A DNA stretch of 64,000 nt from Ligilactobacillus ceti DSM 22408 (GTDB lineage: Bacteria > Bacillota > Bacilli > Lactobacillales > Lactobacillaceae), in NCBI RefSeq assembly GCF_000423245.1, contig NZ_KE383993.1:62001-126000 (forward strand), read 5' to 3'. Position numbers and translations under genes: made by a program. Of the stretch, positions 37,283 through 46,274 are shown piece by piece. Within the stretch, counting starts at the first letter, position 1; every line of letters begins with the position of its first letter. Below the pieces are notes generated by a model. The model was not told the origin of the DNA. It saw only the letters and a list, made by a program, of their open reading frames with translations, and made no database searches.

Positions 37283-38243
37283 ATTTGAAATCAAAATCAT
37301 AATCTGAATCTTCCATGGCTTCCACATTTCCCAGAAGATAACCATTTCCGACTTGGGAGAAGAAATCATGGTTGGAAGTACTTGTTGAAATTCCATTCAT
37401 AACAACAGGATTAACATCTGCTGCTGTATCAGGGAAGAGTGGGTCTAAGCCGAGGTTCATTAAAGCTTTGTTGGCATTATACCGTAAAAAGACTAAAACG
37501 TCGTCAGTCCAACCTAATTTATCATATAAGAGATGACTGTATTTTTCTTCGTTTTCATAAAGATCATATAAGGTTTCGTAAATCCAACCTTTCATCATTT
37601 CTTGTTCTTCAGCAGGTAATTCTTGGAAACCGAGTTGGAATTTATAACCAATATAAGTTCCATGGACAGATTCATCACGTAAAATTAATTTAATAATTTC
37701 AGCCACGTTTGGTAATTTATTATGACCTAACCAATATAAAGGTGTATAAAAACCGGAATAAAAGAGAAAGCTTTCTAAGAATACGGAAGCTACTTTCTTT
37801 TGGAGTGGTGTGCCGGTTTGATAAATTTCATTAATCCGTTGTGCTTTATATTGTAAAATTTCATTATTATTAGTCCATTCAAAAATTTCAGCAATTTCTT
37901 TTGGTGTATTTAAAGTTGAGAAAATTGAAGAATAACTTTTGGCATGGACGGATTCCATAAATTGAATATTATTTAATACGGCTTCTTCTTGTTGCGTTCT
38001 GATGGCTGGTTTTAAAACAGCAACACCATCTTGTGATTGTAAAGTATCCAACAAGGTTAAACCACCGAAAACTTTTGCGACTACATCTTGTTCATCTAAA
38101 GTTAAGGTCCGCCAATCCGCTAAGTCATTTGAGAGGGGAATACGAGTATCTAACCAAAATTGTTCAGTTAATTTTTCCCAAGTAGCTTTATCGATGGCAT
38201 CTTCGATTTGATTCCAGTTAATTGCGAGATAATTATTTTCCAT
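37281..38243 (-). CDS. nrdF: class Ib ribonucleotide reductase beta subunit
   Basis: 320 residues, the radical-generating small subunit (dimanganese or diiron tyrosyl radical). It starts YLAINWNQIEDAIDKATWEK. Metal-ligand regions are visible as MESVHAKSYSSIF and RDESVHGTYIGYKFQ. It ends with an acidic tail (EDSDYDFDF) that docks on NrdE. Last gene of nrdHIEF, 33 bases after nrdE. Confidence 0.96.
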   Translation of the reverse strand: MENNYLAINWNQIEDAIDKATWEKLTEQFWLDTRIPLSNDLADWRTLTLDEQDVVAKVFGGLTLLDTLQSQDGVAVLKPAIRTQQEEAVLNNIQFMESVHAKSYSSIFSTLNTPKEIAEIFEWTNNNEILQYKAQRINEIYQTGTPLQKKVASVFLESFLFYSGFYTPLYWLGHNKLPNVAEIIKLILRDESVHGTYIGYKFQLGFQELPAEEQEMMKGWIYETLYDLYENEEKYSHLLYDKLGWTDDVLVFLRYNANKALMNLGLDPLFPDTAADVNPVVMNGISTSTSNHDFFSQVGNGYLLGNVEAMEDSDYDFDFK

Positions 38244-38276
38244 AAAAACAACCTTTCTTATACAGCTGATTGGAGT

Positions 38277-40454
38277 TTAAATTGTGCAACTAGCACATTC
38301 GTTAACGCCAATTTCACCATCATCATCAGTAAATGTCCGCACATAGTAGACTGATTTAATACCTTTTTGATGGGCATAATTTCTTAAAATAGATAAATCA
38401 CGTGTGGTCATTTTATTAGTGCGACCATTTTTCCATTCATATAAACCAGCTGGTAAAGTCGAGCGCATAAATAAAGTTAAACTCATACCTTGATCGATAT
38501 GTTGTTGTGCCACAGCATAAGTATCAATGATTTTGCGCATATCCATATCATAGGCTGATTGATAGTAAGGAATGGTTTCATTTGATAAATAAGGTGCCGG
38601 ATAATAAATTTTACCGATTTTTTGTTCTTGGCGTTCTTCAATGCGATTAATAATAGGGTGCAAACTGGCAGTCGTATCATTAATATAAGAAATTGAACCG
38701 TTTGGAGCGACAGCTAGACGATTTTGATGATAGAGACCATCTTTTTGAATGGCTAGTTTGAGATTTTGCCAATCAGTTTGTGATGGAATAAAAATATTTT
38801 GAAATAAATCTTGAACTTTTTTCGTTTGTGGTTGAAATTCATTTGTCAGATATTTTTCAAAATAAGATCCATCGGCATATTTACTTTTAGCGAAATTAAC
38901 AAAAGTTGTTTGGCGTTCTTTAGCAATTTTATTGGAAGCAACTAAGGTCCAATAATTTAATAACATAAAGTAAATATTTGTGAAATCTAAAGCTTCCGTA
39001 GAACCGTATGCAATTTGATTTTTAGCTAAGAAAGCATGCAGCCCCATTGCACCTAAACCAATTGTATGAGCTTGGCGGTTGCCGTTTTGAATAGATGGAA
39101 CAACATCAATATCAGAATGATCTGTTACAAAAGTTAAAGCTCGCGTCATAGTTTCGATTGATTTACCAAAGTCAGGTGATTGCATCAGATTTACGATATT
39201 AGTGGATCCTAAGTTACAACTAATATCAGTTCCTAAGACTTCATATTCTTGTTGGTTATTTACAAGTGATGGTTTTTGCACTTGTAATATTTCTGAACAA
39301 AGATTACTCATAATGATTTTGCCATCAATAGGATTAGCTTTGTTGGCAGTATCGATATTTATTACATAAGGATAACCTGATTCTTGTTGTAATTTTGAGA
39401 TTTCTTCTTCTAAATCACGTGCTTTAATTTTTTTCTTGAGAATAGTTGGATCATTAACTAAGTTATCGTATTCGGCAGTAATATCAATATAAGAAAATGG
39501 TTTGCCGTATTTTTTTTCTAAGGACCAAGGATCAAATAAATACATATCAGCATTGGCTTTAGCTAATTCATAAAATTTATCCGGAATTAAAACACCTAAA
39601 GAAAGTGTTTTAACACGAATTTTTTCATCAGCATTTTCTTTTTTAGCTGATAAAAATTCAATAATATCCGGATGGAAAACATTTAAATAAACGACACCAG
39701 CACCTTGACGTTGGCCAAGTTGATTAGAATAAGAAAAACTATCTTCCAATAACTTCATAACTGGTAAAACACCAGAAGAAGCACCTTTAACATCTTTAAT
39801 GGGAGCGCCCGCACCACGTAAGTTGCTGAGGGTAATACCAACGCCACCACCAATGCGTGAGAGTTGTAAGGCAGAATTAATACCACGGCCAATGGAATTC
39901 ATATCATCAGTTAATTGAATTAAGAAACAAGATACTAATTCACCACGGCGTTTACGACCGGCATTTAAGAAACTAGGTGTAGCTGGTTGATAACGTTGAT
40001 TAACTAATTCTAAGGCAATGTCTGTTGCTAATTGTTCATTACCATCAGCAAAATATAATGCATTTACTAACACTCGATCTAAAAATGTTTCTAAGTAGTA
40101 GGCTTGATCATTAGTTTTTAAAGCATATTGTGCATAAAATTTATAAGCAGCCATAAATGTTTTGAATTGGAAATTTTGGTCATTTAATTTTTGAGCGAGT
40201 TTTTCAATGAAAGCAAACGAATATTTATTAAGAAATTCAGCTTCTAAATAATCGTTTTGAATTAAATAATCAAAACGTTCTTTCAAGGAATTGAATTTCA
40301 TAGTATTTGGTTCCACATTTTCTTTTAAAAAAGCTGTCAAAGCAGCTTGATCTTTTTCGAGTTGAATTTGATCATTTAAAGGTTGGTTTAATTTATTATT
40401 TAAATCATAATATGTGACTTTAGTTAAATCTAAATCAAGCAGACTCAATATCAT
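38277..40454 (-). CDS. nrdE: class Ib ribonucleotide reductase alpha subunit
   Basis: 725-residue catalytic subunit reducing NDPs to dNDPs. Active-site and loop motifs are SCFLIQLTDDMNSIGRGINS, NLRGAGAPIK and SNLCSEILQ, with the C-terminal redox pair in NECASCTI, which is recharged by NrdH. It lacks the ATP-cone activity domain, as in class Ib. The start ATG 40454 overlaps the end of nrdI by 20 bases, with a GGTGA abutting it; a TTG two codons on is an alternative start. Confidence 0.96.
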   Translation of the reverse strand: MILSLLDLDLTKVTYYDLNNKLNQPLNDQIQLEKDQAALTAFLKENVEPNTMKFNSLKERFDYLIQNDYLEAEFLNKYSFAFIEKLAQKLNDQNFQFKTFMAAYKFYAQYALKTNDQAYYLETFLDRVLVNALYFADGNEQLATDIALELVNQRYQPATPSFLNAGRKRRGELVSCFLIQLTDDMNSIGRGINSALQLSRIGGGVGITLSNLRGAGAPIKDVKGASSGVLPVMKLLEDSFSYSNQLGQRQGAGVVYLNVFHPDIIEFLSAKKENADEKIRVKTLSLGVLIPDKFYELAKANADMYLFDPWSLEKKYGKPFSYIDITAEYDNLVNDPTILKKKIKARDLEEEISKLQQESGYPYVINIDTANKANPIDGKIIMSNLCSEILQVQKPSLVNNQQEYEVLGTDISCNLGSTNIVNLMQSPDFGKSIETMTRALTFVTDHSDIDVVPSIQNGNRQAHTIGLGAMGLHAFLAKNQIAYGSTEALDFTNIYFMLLNYWTLVASNKIAKERQTTFVNFAKSKYADGSYFEKYLTNEFQPQTKKVQDLFQNIFIPSQTDWQNLKLAIQKDGLYHQNRLAVAPNGSISYINDTTASLHPIINRIEERQEQKIGKIYYPAPYLSNETIPYYQSAYDMDMRKIIDTYAVAQQHIDQGMSLTLFMRSTLPAGLYEWKNGRTNKMTTRDLSILRNYAHQKGIKSVYYVRTFTDDDGEIGVNECASCTI

Positions 40455-40809
40455 TCACCACTTTCTGAAAGTTTAAAACATCTTGGTCAGTACCACTAAA
40501 TTCAAAAGCGTAAAGTAAAGGAACTTGATAATCGCGTGCAATATCTTTAGCAGTAAAGATAAATAATTCAGCAAAATTACGATTACCAGTTCCCACAACA
40601 CCTTTGAAATATTGTAAATTATTAGCGTATTCGAGAAAATCATTGACGGGTGCAGTGATCGCTGCCTCATAAGTTGGAACGACTAAAATAAAAGGTTCCC
40701 CCACTTGATAATCGGGATCAACCGCATCAATTTCATGGACGTTAGTTGTTGTTAGTTTTTTGATAAAGCGTCTTGTTTGTCCGGTGACGCTAAAGTAGAC
40801 GATTTTCAT
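40435..40809 (-). CDS. nrdI: flavodoxin-like NrdI
   Basis: 124 residues. The start KIVYFSVTGQTRRFIKKL binds FMN phosphate, and VVGTGNRNFAELF is the isoalloxazine loop. NrdI supplies the oxidant needed to build the manganese-tyrosyl cofactor of NrdF, which suggests a Mn-dependent enzyme. It overlaps nrdH by 4 bases and nrdE by 20, indicating tight coupling. Confidence 0.95.
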   Translation of the reverse strand: MKIVYFSVTGQTRRFIKKLTTTNVHEIDAVDPDYQVGEPFILVVPTYEAAITAPVNDFLEYANNLQYFKGVVGTGNRNFAELFIFTAKDIARDYQVPLLYAFEFSGTDQDVLNFQKVVNDIESA

Positions 40810-41036
40810 AATGTTAACAACTTTCTGAGTAAATCTGGACGAAAACCATTAATAATTGGTTCAAAATTATTTTCTAATACTGGAACACTTTGGAGACCTT
40901 TATCTTTTAAATAAGTAATTAATTCTGGTTGATCAGATAAATTATGTTCTTTAAAAGGGATATTATTTTCATTTAAGAATTTTTTGGTCATAGTACATTG
41001 GATACAGTTGTTTTTTGTATATAAATCAAGATTCAT
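40806..41036 (-). CDS. nrdH: glutaredoxin-like protein NrdH
   Basis: 76 residues. CIQCTMTKKFLNE carries the redox CxxC (normally CVQC or CMQC), and SVPVLENN and INGFRPDLL complete the NrdH fold. It gives electrons to NrdE. First gene of the operon; NrdR boxes lie about 72-120 bases upstream. Confidence 0.95.
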   Translation of the reverse strand: MNLDLYTKNNCIQCTMTKKFLNENNIPFKEHNLSDQPELITYLKDKGLQSVPVLENNFEPIINGFRPDLLRKLLTL

Positions 41037-41070
41037 TGTTAAGACCTACCTTTGCGAAATTTACGCAATA

Positions 41071-41099
41071 ATTATATAATAAACAAGAACTCAATAAAA
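41071..41099 (-). promoter_or_regulatory. candidate nrdHIEF promoter
   Basis: On the minus strand, TATAAT (41076-41071) has TTTTAT 17 bases upstream (41099-41094). The -35 is poor but the position between nrdH and the NrdR boxes fits. Confidence 0.45.
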
Positions 41100-41107
41100 G
41101 TTAAAAA

Positions 41108-41155
41108 ATACTACATATAGTGTTTAAGTTTTAAGGTGTACACTACATGTTGTTT
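41108..41155. promoter_or_regulatory. two NrdR boxes
   Basis: ATACTACATATAGTGT (41108-41123) and ACACTACATGTTGTTT (41140-41155) both match the 16-bp NrdR pattern ACACwATATATwGTGT well. Their starts are 32 bp apart, about three helical turns, as in other NrdR targets. They lie upstream of nrdHIEF and would repress it when dATP/ATP-loaded NrdR binds. Confidence 0.8.
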
Positions 41156-41187
41156 TAAGTGGTGGTTAAGCTTCATAATACAAAAAG

Positions 41188-41216
41188 TTGATTTAATCAT
41201 CTTTTCTCGCTATGAT
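41188..41216 (+). promoter_or_regulatory. promoter of the RsmC-like gene
   Basis: TTGATT (41188-41193), a 17-base spacer, TATGAT (41211-41216); ATG 41243 lies 27 bases further on. Confidence 0.65.
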
Positions 41217-41242
41217 GGAAAGATGAGAAAGTAGGTTAAGGA

Positions 41243-41848
41243 ATGACGAATTATTATTATACAAAGAATCCTGATGTGCAACATGAAGAAAAAAATTGGG
41301 AATTTAATTTATTAGGTCATGAATTTCGTTTTGTGACTGATAATGGTGTTTTTTCAAAAAATACTGTTGATTATGGTTCACGTGTTTTATTAGACGCATT
41401 GCAAGATGATCAAATTAGCGGAAAAATTTTGGATGTAGGTTGTGGATATGGCCCAATCGGTTTAGCTTTAGCCAAAAACAATCCTAATGCACAATTGACA
41501 TTAGTTGATGTTAATGAATTAGCGATGGAATTATGTGCTAAAAATGCAGCTAATAATGGAATTGAAAATGTAACAATTTATGAATCAAGTTGTTATGATA
41601 ATGTCTCTGAGACAGATTTTGATTTAATTGTGACAAATCCGCCAATTCGGGCAGGAAAACAAGTTGTGCATACGATTTTAGCAGAAGCCTATGATCATTT
41701 AAATCAAGGTGGTCGATTAGTTGCGGTATTACAAAAGAAACAAGGGGCTGCATCTGCCCAAAAGAAAATGACCGAAGTTTTTGGAAATTGTGAAGTCATC
41801 AAACGCGATAAAGGTTATTTTATTTTAGAAAGTATCAAAGAAGATTAA
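41243..41848 (+). CDS. class I SAM methyltransferase, RsmC-like
   Basis: 201 residues. The SAM-binding motif is ILDVGCGYGPIGLALA, and IVTNPPIRAGK has the NPP[FIY] motif of base-N methyltransferases. It matches the short Firmicutes proteins related to RsmC (16S rRNA m2G1207), with the N-terminal half of E. coli RsmC missing. It is followed 12 bases later by tadA, so both may modify stable RNA in one operon. The exact target is inferred from family. Confidence 0.85.
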   Translation: MTNYYYTKNPDVQHEEKNWEFNLLGHEFRFVTDNGVFSKNTVDYGSRVLLDALQDDQISGKILDVGCGYGPIGLALAKNNPNAQLTLVDVNELAMELCAKNAANNGIENVTIYESSCYDNVSETDFDLIVTNPPIRAGKQVVHTILAEAYDHLNQGGRLVAVLQKKQGAASAQKKMTEVFGNCEVIKRDKGYFILESIKED

Positions 41849-41860
41849 GGAGTGGATAAA

Positions 41861-42346
41861 GTGGCTTTAACACAAGCGCAAAAAGAAGCTTATATGCGAG
41901 AAGCTTTATATGAAGCCAAACGTGCGCAAGTCATTGGTGAAGTTCCGATTGGATGTGTCATTGTTTTAGATGGTGAGATTATTGGTCGGGGGCATAATTT
42001 ACGTGAACATAGTCAAGATGCTACGATGCATGCTGAAATGTTAGCAATCCAAGAAGCAAATAATAAAGTTGCGAGTTGGCGTTTAGTAGATGCTCAACTT
42101 TTCGTGACGATTGAACCATGTCCAATGTGTAGTGGAGCAATTATTAATTCACGGATTAGTGAAGTTTATTATGGAGCACCTGATCCCAAAGCTGGAACAG
42201 TTGGGAGTTTGATGAACTTATTAACTGATGAACGTTTTAATCATCAAGCTGCTGTTGAAAGTGGAATTTTAAAAGATGATTGTCGCCAAATTATGCAAGA
42301 TTTTTTTAGAAATATTCGCCGGAAAAGAAAGAAAAATAAAAAATAA
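41861..42346 (+). CDS. tadA: tRNA-specific adenosine deaminase
   Basis: 161 residues. The zinc site is HAEMLAIQEA (His and the proton-shuttling Glu) and EPCPMCSGAI (two Cys). It makes inosine at position 34 of tRNA-Arg. GTG start 41861 is 8 bases after AAGGAG; the earlier in-frame GTG at 41852 overlaps this site. A Lys/Arg-rich tail (RRKRKKNKK) closes the protein. Confidence 0.94.
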   Translation: MALTQAQKEAYMREALYEAKRAQVIGEVPIGCVIVLDGEIIGRGHNLREHSQDATMHAEMLAIQEANNKVASWRLVDAQLFVTIEPCPMCSGAIINSRISEVYYGAPDPKAGTVGSLMNLLTDERFNHQAAVESGILKDDCRQIMQDFFRNIRRKRKKNKK

Positions 42347-42355
42347 GACTGGAAA

Positions 42356-42384
42356 TTTTGAGAGAATTAAGGTATTATTATAAT
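42356..42384 (+). promoter_or_regulatory. promoter of the SRP RNA gene
   Basis: TTTTGA (42356-42361), a 17-base spacer and TATAAT (42379-42384); the predicted start near 42391 coincides with the 5' end of the SRP RNA. Confidence 0.6.
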
Positions 42385-42390
42385 TACCGT

Positions 42391-42480
42391 AAGGTCTTGA
42401 GGCAATGTTATCCTTACGAACCGTGTCAGATCCGGAAGGAAGCAGCACTAAGTTTGGTATAGCATGTGCCTTAAGTTAAT
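42391..42480 (+). ncRNA. ffs: signal recognition particle RNA (4.5S-type)
   Basis: The conserved domain IV core is present: GTGTCAGATCCGGAAGGAAG with the GGAA tetraloop, then CAGCACTAAG. Outer ends pair as 42396-42404 with 42467-42475. The short form of about 90 nt, next to dnaX, is usual in Lactobacillales. It binds Ffh and targets membrane proteins to the translocase. Confidence 0.92.
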
Positions 42481-42489
42481 AAAATTATA

Positions 42490-42528
42490 AACTCTCGATC
42501 GCACGAAATTGATCGGGAGCTTTTTTTT
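42490..42528 (+). terminator. terminator of the SRP RNA gene
   Basis: A 9-bp stem (42492-42500 with 42511-42519) followed by eight T, directly after the SRP RNA and before dnaX. Confidence 0.88.
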
Positions 42529-42582
42529 GAAAAAGATTAGTTATTTAAAAATAATTTGGAACTAAGAAGGGAAAGTGACAAG

Positions 42583-44325
42583 ATGAGTTATCAAGCATTA
42601 TATCGTGTTTGGCGTCCGCAACGTTTCAGTGATCTTGTTGGTCAAGAATTAATAACAAAGACTTTAAAAAATGCTTTGATGACGCATCAAACAAGTCATG
42701 CCTATTTATTTACAGGCCCACGAGGAACCGGTAAAACATCAGCTGCGAAAATTTTCGCTAAAGCAATCAATTGTCCGCACCAAAAAGATGGTGAACCATG
42801 TAATGAATGTGAAATTTGTCAATTAATTACTAAAGGACGTTTGAATGATGTGATTGAAATCGATGCTGCTTCGAATAATGGTGTCGATGAAATTCGGGAA
42901 ATTCGCGACAAAGTTAAATATGCACCAACACAAGCTAAATATAAAGTTTATATTATCGATGAAGTTCATATGTTATCCACAGGGGCTTTGAACGCTTTCT
43001 TGAAGACATTAGAAGAACCACCAAGTAATGTAGTCTTTATTTTAGCTACTACAGAACCACATAAGATTTTACCAACTATTATTTCACGGACACAACGGTT
43101 TGATTTTAAACGAATTACACCGCAAGTTATTTATGAAAGATTAGCGTATATCTTAACGCAAAAAGATGTTGCCTATGATGAAACAGCCTTAAAAGTCATC
43201 GCTCAAGCTGCTGAAGGTGGAATGCGGGATGCTTTAAGTATTTTAGATCAAGCAATTTCTTTTGGGGAAACAAATGTGACTTTAGAAAATGCATTGTTAG
43301 TGACTGGTAGTATTACGCGTGGTGATTTAGCTAAATATTTACGTTATGTTTTAGATGGTGATACCCCCAATGCGTTGTTGAGTGTGCAAGAGATTTTACA
43401 AAGTGGGAAAGATCCGAAACGCTTTTTAGAAGATGTGATTGCTTATTGTCGGGATATTTTGTTATATCAACAAGCACCACAAATTATTGAAGAAAATGCT
43501 TTAGGTAGCATTGATGATGAATTTAAAGAATTAGCGCAAGAAATGCCAGCAGAAAAAATTTATCAAATTTTGAATATTTTGAATCAACAACAAGAAAGTA
43601 TGCGATATACTTCACATGCTTCGATTTATTTAGAAGTTGTCACGGTCAAATTAACGCAAATGTCATCTCAAACAGACGCATCGCAAGCTGTACCGGCCGT
43701 TGATCAAATTGCTCAACAACAAGTTGCTCAAATGCAAAAACAAATGCAAATATTGCAAAATAAAATTGAGCAGTTAACTAAACAAAAACAACCAGCCGGA
43801 ACTTCTGCTGCGCCAAAACAAGTCAAACCAGTTAAGAATAAACAACAAAAAGAGTTTAAAGTTAATTTGAAACAAGTTGAAGGTGTATTAGCCCAAGCAA
43901 CTAAACAAGACTTATTACAATTAAGACAAGTTTGGGACGAATTAATGAGTATGCTGACTGTGACACAACGAGCAATTATGCGTGTGAGTCGACCATTAGC
44001 AGCTAGCTCAACAGGTGCTGTCATTGGTTTTGAGTATGACTTTTTATGTCAAAAAGCGGCTAATGATCAAGAATTACAAGATATGTTGAATAATCATTTA
44101 GACCGTCTGTTAGGTAAAACATTTGATTTGGCCTTTATTCCGCAAGAGCAATGGCAAGGAATACGTGCTAATTATTTAGCGAATGGTCAAGCAGAAAAAG
44201 CACCATCAGAAAAAAATCTTGAAAACAAGCAAAAAACTGAGCCAAATGAAAAAGTAACTGCTAAAATAGTAAGTGAAGCTACAAAATTATTCGGTGAAGA
44301 TGTAGTTGAAGTAATTACAGATTAA
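42583..44325 (+). CDS. dnaX: DNA polymerase III subunit gamma/tau
   Basis: 580-residue clamp-loader ATPase. It starts MSYQALYRVWRPQRFSDLVG. Walker A is GPRGTGKTSAAK, the four-Cys zinc module follows (CPHQKDGEPCNECEICQ), and VYIIDEVHML is Walker B. A Gln/Lys-rich linker and a tau C-terminal domain complete it. The in-frame TTG at 42556 has no SD, whereas ATG 42583 gives the canonical N-terminus. No obvious slippery site for a shorter gamma form was seen. Confidence 0.95.
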   Translation: MSYQALYRVWRPQRFSDLVGQELITKTLKNALMTHQTSHAYLFTGPRGTGKTSAAKIFAKAINCPHQKDGEPCNECEICQLITKGRLNDVIEIDAASNNGVDEIREIRDKVKYAPTQAKYKVYIIDEVHMLSTGALNAFLKTLEEPPSNVVFILATTEPHKILPTIISRTQRFDFKRITPQVIYERLAYILTQKDVAYDETALKVIAQAAEGGMRDALSILDQAISFGETNVTLENALLVTGSITRGDLAKYLRYVLDGDTPNALLSVQEILQSGKDPKRFLEDVIAYCRDILLYQQAPQIIEENALGSIDDEFKELAQEMPAEKIYQILNILNQQQESMRYTSHASIYLEVVTVKLTQMSSQTDASQAVPAVDQIAQQQVAQMQKQMQILQNKIEQLTKQKQPAGTSAAPKQVKPVKNKQQKEFKVNLKQVEGVLAQATKQDLLQLRQVWDELMSMLTVTQRAIMRVSRPLAASSTGAVIGFEYDFLCQKAANDQELQDMLNNHLDRLLGKTFDLAFIPQEQWQGIRANYLANGQAEKAPSEKNLENKQKTEPNEKVTAKIVSEATKLFGEDVVEVITD

Positions 44326-44350
44326 TTAATTAGAAAGAAGGAAATATAAA

Positions 44351-44659
44351 ATGCGTGGAATGAATATGCAAGGTATGATGAAACAAATGCAAAAAATGCA
44401 AAAAAATATGCAAAAGGATCAAGCTGCTTTAAATGAAACAGTCTTTACAGGTCAAGCGCCTAATGATTTAGTTATTGCTAAAATGACAGGTGATAAGAAA
44501 TTACAAGATATCGAAATTTCTCCAGATGTAGTGGATCCTGAAGATGTTGATATGTTACAAGATTTTGTGATTGCAGCAGTTAATGATGCTTTAGTAAAAG
44601 TTGAAGCTGAAACAGAAAAAACAATGGGTAAATATGCTCGAAACATCCCTGGATTCTAA
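44351..44659 (+). CDS. nucleoid-associated protein, YbaB/EbfC family
   Basis: 102 residues. A Met/Gln/Lys-rich N-terminal helix ([17 protein letters not shown]) precedes the core with [20 protein letters not shown]. The YbaB dimer binds DNA. The order dnaX-ybaB-recR is conserved throughout bacteria. Confidence 0.94.
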   Translation: MRGMNMQGMMKQMQKMQKNMQKDQAALNETVFTGQAPNDLVIAKMTGDKKLQDIEISPDVVDPEDVDMLQDFVIAAVNDALVKVEAETEKTMGKYARNIPGF

Positions 44660-44684
44660 ACTTAAGTAAAGGAAGTTAGCTCGT

Positions 44685-45284
44685 ATGCAATACCCAGATC
44701 CAATTGCGAAATTAATCGAAAATTATATGAAATTACCAGGTATTGGTAATAAAAATGCAACTCGCTTAGCTTTTTTTACGATTGATATGGATGATGAAGC
44801 TGTTACAGATTTTGCAAAAGCTCTTGTTACAGCGAAACGTGATTTACATTACTGCCAAGTTTGTGGCAATATTACGGAAAGTGAACCATGTAATATTTGT
44901 TTAGATCAAACTCGTGATCAAAGTAAATTAATTGTTGTGGAACAACCTAAAGATGTTATGTCTTTAGAAAAGATGCAAGAATTTCATGGTTTATATCATG
45001 TCTTACATGGTGTTTTGTCTCCCACAGAAGGAACAACACCAGAAGAAATTAACATTGCCAGTCTTTTGAAAAGATTACAAACAAACGAAAAGATTCAAGA
45101 AGTTATTTTAGCAACTAATGCGACTCCCGAAGGTGAAGCGACAGCAATGTATTTGGCTCGTTTAATTAAACCAGCTAAAATTAAAGTAACTCGTTTAGCT
45201 CATGGATTAGCAGTCGGTAGTGATATTGAATACGCTGATGAAATGACTTTATTTAGAGCGATTGAAGGTCGTCAAGAAATCTAA
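44685..45284 (+). CDS. recR: recombination mediator RecR
   Basis: 199 residues. The N-terminal HhH region ([20 protein letters not shown]), a four-Cys zinc finger ([16 protein letters not shown]), the Toprim domain ([36 protein letters not shown]) and the tail [17 protein letters not shown] are all in order. It acts with RecO/RecF to load RecA. Confidence 0.96.
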   Translation: MQYPDPIAKLIENYMKLPGIGNKNATRLAFFTIDMDDEAVTDFAKALVTAKRDLHYCQVCGNITESEPCNICLDQTRDQSKLIVVEQPKDVMSLEKMQEFHGLYHVLHGVLSPTEGTTPEEINIASLLKRLQTNEKIQEVILATNATPEGEATAMYLARLIKPAKIKVTRLAHGLAVGSDIEYADEMTLFRAIEGRQEI

Positions 45285-45300
45285 TTAGCAGGTGAAATCA

Positions 45301-45543
45301 ATGTTTTTTAATAAAAAGAAGCATAAATTACGTAAAAAATATGATGAACAGCTTTTAAAAGATATTGATCAAGCTAAGGTACAATGGGATAATGCGAAAA
45401 AAACGGAAATGAACGTTTATGAAATTGATGATGAGTTAATTGCAGAAACCCAGTTAGCAAAAGCTAAATATCATTTTTTATATTTAGAAGCAAAAAAAAG
45501 AAAATTAAGAGGACGCATGCAGTCTTCAATAATTAGTCGCTAA
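45301..45543 (+). CDS. yaaL: DUF2508 family protein (YaaL)
   Basis: 80 residues, highly charged and helical, with FNKKKHKLRKKYDEQLL at the start and AKAKYHFLYLEAKKRKLRG later, typical of YaaL/DUF2508 found after recR in Firmicutes. An in-frame GTG at 45292 lies in the AGGTGA site, so ATG 45301 is used. Function unknown. Confidence 0.85.
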   Translation: MFFNKKKHKLRKKYDEQLLKDIDQAKVQWDNAKKTEMNVYEIDDELIAETQLAKAKYHFLYLEAKKRKLRGRMQSSIISR

Positions 45544-45545
45544 AA

Positions 45546-45582
45546 TAAAAGGCTATGTGTGGAAAAACGCATAGCCTTTTTT
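45546..45582 (+). terminator. terminator after yaaL
   Basis: An AAAAGGCTATG/CATAGCCTTTT stem with an 11-base loop and T tail, 3 bases after the yaaL stop; separates the dnaX and tmk operons. Confidence 0.9.
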
Positions 45583-45624
45583 AGGAAAAAAGACTGATAA
45601 AAATAGTAGGTAGGAGTTTTTAAT

Positions 45625-46257
45625 GTGGTTGGTAAATTTATAACCTTTGAAGGTTCTGATGGTTCCGGCAAGACAAGTGTTTTACAAGAAATTGTAAAAT
45701 TAATGCAAAGCCAAAATAACACAGATTTTATTTTGACGCGTGAACCAGGTGGCAATAAAATATCTGAAGAAATCCGAAATGTGATTTTGGATAAAAGTAA
45801 TCAGGCGATGGACGCACGCACTGAAGCCTTGTTATATGCAGCAGCACGACGTCAACATTTAGTAGAAACGATTTTACCAGCTTTAGCAGCTAATCAAGTT
45901 GTTTTATGTGATCGGTTTGTTGATAGTTCTCTAGCTTATCAAGGTGCTGGTCGTGATCTTGGTATGCAAGAAGTTTATGAAATGAATTTATTTGCAACAG
46001 ATGGATTACAACCGGATTTAACTATTTATTTTGATTTAGAACCAGAAGTCGGTTTGGCTCGGATTAAAGGTCATCGCCAAGATGAAGTGAATCGGTTAGA
46101 TGAAGAATCATTACATTTTTATCAAAAAGTCCATGATGCTTATGTGCAACTAGCTGATCAAGAACAAGCAAGGATTGTGGTTGTTGATGCTAGTCAACCA
46201 TTTGCAGACGTGGTAGCAGATGTCGTAGCAATTTTAAAAGCTAAGTCGATTTTATAA
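45625..46257 (+). CDS. tmk: thymidylate kinase
   Basis: 210 residues. The P-loop is FEGSDGSGKTS, followed by the DRF-like motif CDRFVDSSLAYQGAGR, which binds dTMP, and the ARIKGHRQDEVNRLD lid. GTG start 45625 is 8 bases after AGGAG. It precedes holB by 17 bases. Confidence 0.95.
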   Translation: MVGKFITFEGSDGSGKTSVLQEIVKLMQSQNNTDFILTREPGGNKISEEIRNVILDKSNQAMDARTEALLYAAARRQHLVETILPALAANQVVLCDRFVDSSLAYQGAGRDLGMQEVYEMNLFATDGLQPDLTIYFDLEPEVGLARIKGHRQDEVNRLDEESLHFYQKVHDAYVQLADQEQARIVVVDASQPFADVVADVVAILKAKSIL

Positions 46258-46274
46258 AAGAAAGGAGCAGACGA

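Noticed and set aside
43700-44325. Programmed frameshift in dnaX that would yield a shorter gamma subunit
   Set aside because: I saw A-rich stretches but no convincing slippery heptamer with a following hairpin.
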